From Pseudacidovorax intermedius (lineage in GTDB: Bacteria; Pseudomonadota; Gammaproteobacteria; Burkholderiales; Burkholderiaceae_C), in the NCBI RefSeq assembly GCF_003350475.1, contig NZ_QQAV01000004.1, forward strand, positions 1 to 64,000: a DNA stretch of 64,000 nt, in the 5' to 3' direction. The translations under genes were made by a program, and so were the position numbers. Below the pieces are notes generated by a model. That model had not been told where the DNA came from. It made no database searches and worked only from the letters and a program-made list of their open reading frames with translations. Below, piece after piece: positions 57,864-64,000 of this stretch; within the stretch, counting starts at the first letter, position 1; each line of letters starts with the position of its first letter.

Positions 57864-57897
57864 GCAAAAAAACAGGGAGCCGCCCGAGGGCGGCTCC
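57864..57897 (-). terminator. Rho-independent terminator of the second Bug gene
   Basis: On the minus strand a perfect 10-base-pair stem (GGAGCCGCCC with GGGCGGCTCC, loop of two) at 57897-57876 is followed by CTGTTTTTTTGC, a run of seven T. It ends the transcript of the gene at 57943-58920 and directly abuts the xerD ATG. Confidence 0.85.
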
Positions 57898-57942
57898 AAG
57901 AACGCCGTGCCCGCAGCGGCAGGCAGGGCAAGAACAGAACGC

Positions 57943-58920
57943 TCAGTCGAGCTTGAGATTCTGCTTCTTCACCACGTCCTTGTAGACCGCGAACTCGGCC
58001 TTGATCTGCGCGGCGAACTGCTCGGGCGTGTTGGCCACGATGATCGAGCCGGTGTCTTCGATGCGCTTGCGCACGGCCGGGTCTTCCAGGGCCTTACGGG
58101 TGCCGGCGCTGATCTTGTCGACGACATCCTTCGGCAGGCCCTTGGGGCCGAGGATGCCGTAGTACGCCATGCGGTTCACCGGCTCCAGGCCCACTTCCTT
58201 GAAGGTGGGCACGTTGGGCAGGTCCTTCAGGCGCTGCGGCGCAGCCACCACGATGGGCACCAGCTTGCCGGCTTTGATGAAGGGCAACGCCGAGGGCAGG
58301 TTGTCGAAGATCATCGGCACCTGGCCGCCCACGGTGTCGTTCAGGGCCGGGCCAGCACCGCGGTAGGGGATGTGCGTGACGAAAGTGCCGGTCATGCTCT
58401 TGTACAGCTCCATCAGCAGGTGGCCGATGCCGCCGGTGCCGGACGAGCTGTACGAATACTTGCCGGGGTTCTTCTTGAGCTCGGCCACGAAGCTCGCGTA
58501 GTCCTTGGCCGGGAAGCTGGGATGCACCGCGATCACATTGGGCGTGGCGGCGATGTTGATGATGGGCGTGAAATCGTTGATCGGGTCGTACGGCGTCTTG
58601 GGGTTGATCGCCGGATTGGCGGCCGTGCTGGACACGGTGGCCACGCCCAGCTTGTAGCCGTCCGGGGTGGCGCGTGCGGTCTCGGACGCGCCCACCACGC
58701 CACCGCCGCCGGCCTTGTTGGTGACCACGACCGGCTGGCCCAGGACCTTGCCCAAGGGGTCGGCGATGACCCGGCCCACGATGTCGGTGGTGCCGCCGGG
58801 TGCGAAGGGCACCTGCAGCTCGATCGGCTTGTCGGGGTAGCCCTGCGCCCAGGCAGCGGGGGCAGCCAGCGCACCCAGCAGGGCGGCAGCGGCGATGACG
58901 TTCCAGTGGCGACGTTGCAT
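57943..58920 (-). CDS. Bug-family tricarboxylate receptor (TctC-like)
   Basis: A second Bug periplasmic binding protein (325 residues), not closely similar to the first. Signal peptide residues 1-25 (ending AWAQ). Motifs are [62 protein letters not shown] and [15 protein letters not shown]. No membrane partner genes nearby. The gene ends in its own terminator. The ATG at 58920 is about 120 bases from the divergent AEC transporter start. Confidence 0.92.
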   Translation of the reverse strand: MQRRHWNVIAAAALLGALAAPAAWAQGYPDKPIELQVPFAPGGTTDIVGRVIADPLGKVLGQPVVVTNKAGGGGVVGASETARATPDGYKLGVATVSSTAANPAINPKTPYDPINDFTPIINIAATPNVIAVHPSFPAKDYASFVAELKKNPGKYSYSSSGTGGIGHLLMELYKSMTGTFVTHIPYRGAGPALNDTVGGQVPMIFDNLPSALPFIKAGKLVPIVVAAPQRLKDLPNVPTFKEVGLEPVNRMAYYGILGPKGLPKDVVDKISAGTRKALEDPAVRKRIEDTGSIIVANTPEQFAAQIKAEFAVYKDVVKKQNLKLD

Positions 58921-59043
58921 CGGATTGACTCCAGGTTCGTTTCTTGAAAGGGCGGATTCGCTTCCCGCGTGCGGCGCATCCTAGCGGCAGCCCTGCGCCG
59001 GACCTTGAGGGATACCTATAAGTGCGCGGTTTATGCTCGGCCG

Positions 59044-59949
59044 GTGAATTACGCGCAGCTGCTGTTTCCGGACTTCTCCCTCATCGCCTGCGGCTGGCTG
59101 CTGTGCCGCTACACCGCCCTGGACCGCCGGGTGTGGGACCAGGTCGAGAGCCTGGTGTATTACTTTCTCTTTCCTGTCCTGCTCTTCCACTCGATCGTGA
59201 AGAGCCCCATCGACTTCGGCTCCGCCACGCACCTGCTGGCCGCCGGGCTGGGTGTGGGGCTGGCCGGCATCGCGCTCGCCTATGCGCTGCCCCACCTGCC
59301 CTGGCTGGGACGGCACATCGACCGGCGCGAGCACGCGGCCAGCGCCCAGGTGGCCTTCCGCTTCAACTCCTTCATCTGCCTGGCCGTGGCCGAGCGCCTG
59401 GCCGGCGCCGAGGGGCTGCTTGTGATCGCGGTGCTGATCGGCGTGTGCGTGCCGCTGATGAACGTGGCGGCGGTGTGGCCGATGGCGCGGCATGCCAACA
59501 GCGGCTTCCTGCGGCAGCTGGCACGCAATCCGCTCATCATCGCGACGGCCAGCGGACTGGTGATCAACCTGCTGGGTATGCAGGTGCCCCACTGGATGCA
59601 GCCGACGCTCGGCCGGCTGGGCGCCGCCTCGCTGGCGCTGGGCCTGCTGGCGGCGGGCGCGGGCATGCAGTTCGGTGCCCTCAACCGCGGCAAGGCGCTG
59701 GGCGTCGCGGTGCTGTCGATCCGGCATCTGGTGCTGCCGCTGGTGGCCTGGTGCCTGTGCCGGCTTCTGGGGCTGCACGGGGCGCAGGCGGCAGTGCTGA
59801 TGGCCTTCTCGGCCGTGCCCACCGCATCGAGCGCCTACGTGCTCGCAGCGCGCATGGGCTACAACGGCGCGTACGTCGCGGCGCTGGTGACGCTCTCGAC
59901 CCTGCTGGGGATCGTCAGCCTGCCCTTCGCGCTCAGCCTGCCGCGCTGA
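59044..59949 (+). CDS. AEC (auxin efflux carrier) family transporter
   Basis: A ten-helix membrane protein of 301 residues. The family's two five-helix halves are visible, with FPVLLFHSIVKSP in helix 2 and the glycine/asparagine-rich crossover helix of repeat two near SAVPTASSAYVLAARMGYN. Members are proposed carboxylate or malate transporters, not auxin carriers in bacteria. The start is GTG at 59044; no ATG is near. It is convergent with queG, ten bases apart. Confidence 0.86.
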   Translation: MNYAQLLFPDFSLIACGWLLCRYTALDRRVWDQVESLVYYFLFPVLLFHSIVKSPIDFGSATHLLAAGLGVGLAGIALAYALPHLPWLGRHIDRREHAASAQVAFRFNSFICLAVAERLAGAEGLLVIAVLIGVCVPLMNVAAVWPMARHANSGFLRQLARNPLIIATASGLVINLLGMQVPHWMQPTLGRLGAASLALGLLAAGAGMQFGALNRGKALGVAVLSIRHLVLPLVAWCLCRLLGLHGAQAAVLMAFSAVPTASSAYVLAARMGYNGAYVAALVTLSTLLGIVSLPFALSLPR

Positions 59950-59958
59950 GCGCCCGCC

Positions 59959-61044
59959 TCAGGCGGACTCGGCGGTGCGCGCCTGCGCCAGCGCCCAGTC
60001 GATGTGCTCGCGCAGCAGGGGCGTGGCGGTGTCGCGCCGCGACGTCAGCGCCACTGCGGCCGACGCATCGCCCCGGCGCAATGCATTGCCCAGCGCGACG
60101 GCGATGTTGCGCAACCAGCGCTCATGGCCGATGCGGCGGATGGGGCTGCCTTCGGTGCGACGCAGGAACTCGTCCTCAGTCCAGGTGAAGAGCTGCGCCA
60201 GCGTGACGCCCGTCAGGCCCTCGCGCGGATCGAAGTCGGGCAGCGCGCTGCGCTGCGCGAACTTGTTCCATGGGCAGGCGAGCTGGCAGTCGTCGCACCC
60301 GTAGATGCGGTTGGCCATCGCAGGACGCAGCGCCTCCGGGATGACTCCCGCGTGCTCGATGGTCAGATAGGAAATGCAGCGCCGCGCATCCAGCCGGTGC
60401 GGCCCGAGGATGGCGCCGGTCGGGCAGGCATCGATGCACGCCGTGCAGCGGCCGCAGTGCGCCGCCACCGGCTCGGTCGGCGGCAGGGCGAGGTCGACGT
60501 AGATCTCGCCCAGGAAGAACATGGAGCCCGCCTCGCGGCTGAGCACCAGCGTGTGCTTGCCCCGCCAACCCTGGCCGCTGCGACTGGCCAGCTCGGCCTC
60601 CAGCACGGGCGCGGAATCGGTGAACACACGGTGGCCGAAAGGCCCGATCTCGGCGGCCAGCCGGTCGGCCAGCTTCTGCAGGCGGGCCCGCAGCACCTTG
60701 TGGTAGTCCCGCCCCCGGGCATAGAGCGACACGATGGCCTCGCCGGGCCGCTCCAGCCGCGACCATTCGACGGCCTGCCAGTCCTCGGGCGTCTGGCGCG
60801 GCAGGTAGTCCATGCGGGCGGTGATCACGCTCAGGGTGCCCGGCACCAGCTCGGCCGGCCGGGCGCGACGCATGCCATGCGCCGCCATATACCCCATCTC
60901 GCCATGGAAGCCCTGGGCCAGCCATTCCGCCAGGCCGGGCTCTGCGTCGGACAGGTCGATGCCCGCGATGCCGATTTGGGAGAATCCGAGCTCCCCGGCC
61001 CACGCACGAATCCGAGCCACGAGTTGAGCATCGACCGCAGTCAC
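59959..61044 (-). CDS. queG: Epoxyqueuosine reductase
   Basis: QueG reduces epoxyqueuosine to queuosine in tRNA, using cobalamin and two [4Fe-4S] clusters. The cluster motifs CGRCTACIDACPTGAI and GCDDCQLACPWNKF are complete, and the N-terminal segment GFHGEMGYMAAHGMRRARP is typical. Start is taken as GTG at 61044 (VTAVDAQLV), giving 361 residues. It overlaps the divergent tsaE start by about 20 bases. Confidence 0.94.
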   Translation of the reverse strand: MTAVDAQLVARIRAWAGELGFSQIGIAGIDLSDAEPGLAEWLAQGFHGEMGYMAAHGMRRARPAELVPGTLSVITARMDYLPRQTPEDWQAVEWSRLERPGEAIVSLYARGRDYHKVLRARLQKLADRLAAEIGPFGHRVFTDSAPVLEAELASRSGQGWRGKHTLVLSREAGSMFFLGEIYVDLALPPTEPVAAHCGRCTACIDACPTGAILGPHRLDARRCISYLTIEHAGVIPEALRPAMANRIYGCDDCQLACPWNKFAQRSALPDFDPREGLTGVTLAQLFTWTEDEFLRRTEGSPIRRIGHERWLRNIAVALGNALRRGDASAAVALTSRRDTATPLLREHIDWALAQARTAESA

Positions 61045-61551
61045 CGTCCGATTGTAGAAATCGCCTCCCGCACGCTGCATTGGCAGGGCGAGGAGGACAC
61101 CGCACGCTTCGCCCAATCGCTGGCGCAGGCCATGCAGGCCCGGCCCGCGCTGGGCCAGGCGTTCATCGCGCTGCACGGCGACCTGGGTGCCGGCAAGACC
61201 ACCTTCGTGCGCCACCTGCTGCGCGCGCTCGGCGTCCAGGGCCGCATCAAGAGCCCCACGTATGCCGTGGTGGAGCCGCACACGACGCCAAACGGCCGGC
61301 CGGTCTACCACTTCGACTTCTACCGCTTCAGCGACCCACGCGAATGGGAAGACGCCGGATTCCGGGACCTTTTTGCCGGCCCCGGACTCAAGCTGGCCGA
61401 GTGGCCCGGCCAGGCCGCCGGCTACCTGCCCACCGAGGACCTCGCCATCCACATCGAAGCCATGACCCCAGACGCCGACGACATGCGCCGCGTGCAGTTG
61501 CGCGCCTTCACCCCCAACGGCCAGGCCCTGCTGGCGGCTGTTGCGCCATGA
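61024..61551 (+). CDS. tsaE: tRNA threonylcarbamoyladenosine biosynthesis ATPase TsaE
   Basis: TsaE is the ATPase that supports TsaB/TsaD in making t6A on tRNA. The P-loop GDLGAGKTTFVRHLLRALG, followed by IKSPTYAVVEPH, HFDFYRFSDPREWEDAG and LKLAEWPGQAAGYLP are the family motifs. No ATG lies near the start; TTG at 61024 gives 175 residues and overlaps queG, while an ATT at 61051 would remove nine residues. The stop overlaps the amidase start (ATGA), so the two are coupled. Confidence 0.92.
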   Translation: MSIDRSHRPIVEIASRTLHWQGEEDTARFAQSLAQAMQARPALGQAFIALHGDLGAGKTTFVRHLLRALGVQGRIKSPTYAVVEPHTTPNGRPVYHFDFYRFSDPREWEDAGFRDLFAGPGLKLAEWPGQAAGYLPTEDLAIHIEAMTPDADDMRRVQLRAFTPNGQALLAAVAP

Positions 61552-63101
61552 GCCGTCGCCGCACGCCATCCCACCCTCCCGCCGGCGCTGCCGCCGAGGC
61601 TGCGCCCCTGACCCACGCCCTGCTCCCCGTGCAGCCCGAGCGCCGGCGCTGGCTGCAGCAGGCCGGCAGCCTGGTGCTGCTGATGGGCGCGGCCGAGATC
61701 GCGCACGGCGCCTCCATCGTGGCCGTGCGCGTGTGGCCGGCCGCCGACTACACGCGCATCACCATCGAGTCCGACGCGCGGCTGCAGTCGCAGCAGCTCG
61801 TGGTGGGCGACCCGCCGCGCCTGGCGGTGGACATCGAGGGCATCACGCTCAACCCAGCCCTGCGCGACCTGGTCGGCAAGGTCAAAGCCGACGATCCCTA
61901 CATCGCCGGGCTGCGGGTGGGCCAGAACACGCCCACCATGGTGCGCATCGTGTTCGACCTCAAGCAGACGGTGCGGCCGCAGGTGTTCTCGCTGGCGCCC
62001 GTGGCGGCCTACAAGCACCGTCTGGTGCTCGACCTGTACCCACAGGAAGCGCTCGACCCGCTCGAATCGCTGATCGCCGAGCGCCTGCGCGACACCCATA
62101 CCGGCGCATCACCTGCCGCCCCGCTGCCGCCTGCGCCCCCTGCCGTGGCGGTGGCGCCGCCGGTGGTCCAGGCCCCGCCCCCCGTGCCGGCACGGCCCGT
62201 CCCGGCCACCGATCCGTTAGGGGACCTGATCGCGCAGAAGGCCGTCCGTCCGCCCCCCCCTGCGCCGCCCACGCCCGTGGCGCCGGCGGCGCCCCCGGTG
62301 CTGGCCGAGGCGCCGCGCCCGGCGCCTGCGCGGCCACAACGGCCCGAGCCCAACGTGGCCACCTCCACCCGCACCGATCGCATCATCATCGTGGCGCTCG
62401 ATCCCGGACACGGCGGCGAAGACCCTGGCGCCATCGGCCCCAACGGCACGCGCGAGAAGGACATCGTGCTGCAGGTGGCCCGGCGCCTGCGTGACCGCAT
62501 CAATGGCAGCACCCTGGGCGGCAACCCGATGCGCGCCTTCATGACCCGCGACGACGACTTCTTCGTGCCGCTGAACGTGCGGGTGCAAAAAGCGCGGCGG
62601 GTGCAGGCCGACCTGTTCATCAGCATCCATGCGGACGCCTTCACCACGCCAGCGGCGCGCGGCGCCAGCGTGTTCGCGCTCAGCCAGAACGGTGCCTCCA
62701 GCAGTGCCGCCCGCTGGATGGCCAACAAGGAGAACCAGTCCGACCAGGTGGGCGGCATCAGCATCGGCGAGCACGAGATACAGGTGCAGCGCGCGCTGTT
62801 CGACATGAGCACCACCGCGCAGATCAAGGACAGCCTGAAGCTCGGCGGCGCCATGCTGGGCGAATTCCGCCGCATCGGCGCCCGGCTGCACAAGGGCGAC
62901 GTCGAGCAGGCCGGCTTCGCCGTGCTCAAGGCGCCCGATATTCCGAGTGTGCTGGTGGAGACGGCCTTCATCAGCAATCCGGAAGAAGAAGCCAAGCTGC
63001 GCAGCGTGGCCTATCAGGAGGAGATGGCGGACGCGCTGTTGAAGGGCATCCACCGCTATTTCGGCCAGAACCCGCCTCTGGCGCGCAGCCGCGCGCTGTA
63101 A
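61548..63101 (+). CDS. N-acetylmuramoyl-L-alanine amidase (AmiC-like)
   Basis: A 517-residue periplasmic amidase that cuts peptidoglycan stems during cell division. After a likely twin-arginine or Sec leader (RRRWLQQAGSLVLLMGAAE, residues about 32-50) comes an AMIN domain (residues 55-165), then a proline/alanine linker (170-275), and the Amidase_3 domain with zinc ligands in ALDPGHGGEDPGA, SIHADAF and the catalytic Glu region VLVETAFISNPEEE. The tsaE-amiC order is common. No EnvC-type regulator is adjacent. Confidence 0.9.
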   Translation: MSRRRTPSHPPAGAAAEAAPLTHALLPVQPERRRWLQQAGSLVLLMGAAEIAHGASIVAVRVWPAADYTRITIESDARLQSQQLVVGDPPRLAVDIEGITLNPALRDLVGKVKADDPYIAGLRVGQNTPTMVRIVFDLKQTVRPQVFSLAPVAAYKHRLVLDLYPQEALDPLESLIAERLRDTHTGASPAAPLPPAPPAVAVAPPVVQAPPPVPARPVPATDPLGDLIAQKAVRPPPPAPPTPVAPAAPPVLAEAPRPAPARPQRPEPNVATSTRTDRIIIVALDPGHGGEDPGAIGPNGTREKDIVLQVARRLRDRINGSTLGGNPMRAFMTRDDDFFVPLNVRVQKARRVQADLFISIHADAFTTPAARGASVFALSQNGASSSAARWMANKENQSDQVGGISIGEHEIQVQRALFDMSTTAQIKDSLKLGGAMLGEFRRIGARLHKGDVEQAGFAVLKAPDIPSVLVETAFISNPEEEAKLRSVAYQEEMADALLKGIHRYFGQNPPLARSRAL

Positions 63102-63243
63102 TGCGGCGGCCTTCGCGCAGCGCGCACGGCGTCTCTCAGAGCGGGACCGCCGCGACGCACAGCGGCCGGCGGACCGCTCCTACAGGCGCGAAAAGACCGA
63201 CGAGCACACCATCTGGCCATCACATTCCAGAAAGGTGGACACC

Positions 63244-63513
63244 ATGTTGAAGACTCGCACTTGGATTTCTGCCGCCGCGATCGGTGCGGCGGCCTTGATG
63301 GCCGGCTGCGCCGCGGGCCCCAATCAGCAGTTGGGTGCCGGCGTTGGCGCACTGGGCGGCGCCGTCGTGGGCAATGCGATCGGCGGCAACACGGCAGCGA
63401 CCGTGGGCGGCGCGGCCATTGGCGGTCTGGTCGGCAACGAGATCGGCCGCCAGCGCGACCAGCAGAACTACAACAACCAGTACTACTACCCGGACGGCAG
63501 CCGCCGCTATTGA
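63244..63513 (+). CDS. Glycine-zipper lipoprotein
   Basis: An 89-residue lipoprotein. The signal ends in the lipobox ALMAGC (about residue 22). The mature part is a glycine zipper: GAGVGALGGAVVGNAIGG then TVGGAAIGGLVGNEIGRQ, followed by a Tyr/Asn-rich end. I start at ATG 63244, preceded by AAAGGTGG; a GTG at 63235 is also in frame. It resembles osmotically inducible OsmB-type proteins, so a stress or membrane-stability role is inferred. It ends 17 bases before a strong terminator. Confidence 0.82.
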   Translation: MLKTRTWISAAAIGAAALMAGCAAGPNQQLGAGVGALGGAVVGNAIGGNTAATVGGAAIGGLVGNEIGRQRDQQNYNNQYYYPDGSRRY

Positions 63514-63530
63514 GCGGAACGCCCGCCATC

Positions 63531-63564
63531 AACAACGGAGGCCGCGAACGCGGCCTCCGTTGTT
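63531..63564. terminator. Bidirectional intrinsic terminator
   Basis: A perfect 16-base-pair stem (AACAACGGAGGCCGCG with CGCGGCCTCCGTTGTT, loop AA) followed by TT on the plus strand; the mirrored T-run ends the leftward DedA transcript as well. It sits between the two convergent genes. Confidence 0.8.
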
Positions 63565-63580
63565 TTGGCGCTGAGCAGCC

Positions 63581-64000
63581 TCAGCGCGCCGTTGCGGCCG
63601 GCGCGTTCGAGGCCCTCGAACCGCGCCAGGCGCCAAAGATGGCGATGAGGCCGGGCACCAGGATCAGCGCCCAGATGATCTTGTCCAGATGCTCGCGGAC
63701 GAAGGCCAGGTTGCCGAAGAAGTAGCCTGCCGCGCAGATGCCCACCACCCACAGCACGGCCCCGCCGACGTTGAAGGCCGTGAACTTGGAGCGGCTCATG
63801 GCGGCCACGCCCGCCACGAAGGGCGCAAAGGTCCGGATGAAGGGCATGAAGCGCGCCAGCACGATCGTGATGCCGCCGTAGCGCTCGTAGAAGGCATGCG
63901 CCTGGTCGAAGGCCTTGCGGTTGAAGAAGCGCGTGTTCTCCCACTGGAAGACACGGGGTCCGATGTGGCGGCCGATGGCGAAATTGCACTGGTCGCCCAG
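63581..64000 (-). CDS. DedA-family membrane protein, partial (5' end beyond window)
   Basis: The last 139 residues of a DedA/SNARE-associated protein. Visible family segments are GRHIGPRVFQWENTRFFN, ERYGGITIVLARFMPFIRT and FAPFVAGVAAMSRSKF, then two membrane helices. DedA proteins are flippase-like and some recycle undecaprenyl phosphate. The gene continues past the right edge, so the start is missing. Confidence 0.9.
   Translation of the reverse strand: MGDQCNFAIGRHIGPRVFQWENTRFFNRKAFDQAHAFYERYGGITIVLARFMPFIRTFAPFVAGVAAMSRSKFTAFNVGGAVLWVVGICAAGYFFGNLAFVREHLDKIIWALILVPGLIAIFGAWRGSRASNAPAATAR

Overview
The window looks like chromosome from a Gram-negative betaproteobacterium of the order Burkholderiales, most likely family Comamonadaceae. 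This rests on the GC-rich core, the BamC/KdsA outer-membrane genes, two Bug-type periplasmic receptors, and the gene orders parE-transglycosylase-parC and pyrG-kdsA-eno-ftsB. The family call is inference from gene content and order; no rRNA gene is present.

Region 1 (1-16642) is accessory and markedly AT-rich. Nearly everything reads leftward. It opens with an intact IS5-family element that appears to have landed in an older IS5-like transposase, followed by an acyltransferase and a decayed IS110-family remnant. Next come an orphan GDP-mannose 4,6-dehydratase with a mosaic 5' end and a compact polysaccharide locus (5368-16642). In transcription order the locus holds: initiating sugar transferase, a nucleotidyltransferase/thymidylate-kinase-like fusion, Wzx-like flippase, serine-acetyltransferase-like protein, choline/aminoglycoside-kinase-like protein, glycosyltransferase, Wzy-like polymerase, two glycosyltransferases, a WecG/TagA/CpsF transferase and an acyltransferase. 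Almost all of these overlap by a few bases, so they are probably one operon for a Wzx/Wzy-made glycan. No Wza/Wzb/Wzc export or length-control genes lie in the window.

Region 2 (16730-26700) returns to the GC-rich core: class I fumarase and glutamate racemase, an UMF1-type transporter, tRNA-Leu and tRNA-Cys, and a hydroxyisobutyrate-dehydrogenase-like gene. It ends with a tight four-gene cassette (23395-26656): acyl-CoA-dehydrogenase-like protein, PIG-L deacetylase, NodS-like methyltransferase and GT2 glycosyltransferase. This reads as a small uncharacterised pathway for a modified glycoconjugate.

Region 3 (26547-37958) holds topoisomerase IV (parE and parC) with a lytic transglycosylase between them, a Uma2 nuclease-like gene, and a rightward series of MFS transporter, tiny membrane protein, methyltransferase, dapA, bamC and a metallo-beta-lactamase-fold hydrolase.

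Region 4 (38001-53362) holds a degenerate-GGDEF/EAL protein, a frameshifted conserved gene beside a RoxA-like ribosomal oxygenase, SlyD-like PPIase, coaBC-hyp-dut, pyrG-kdsA-DUF1330-eno-ftsB, two uncharacterised proteins and a phospholipase-D-family lipoprotein.

Region 5 (53362-64000) holds Hsp33, gamma-carbonic anhydrase, a DUF455 ferritin-like protein, two Bug receptors flanking a XerD-like recombinase, an AEC transporter, queG, tsaE-amidase, a glycine-zipper lipoprotein and a DedA gene cut by the window edge. Several core genes use GTG or TTG starts. No rRNA gene, CRISPR array or complete phage was seen.
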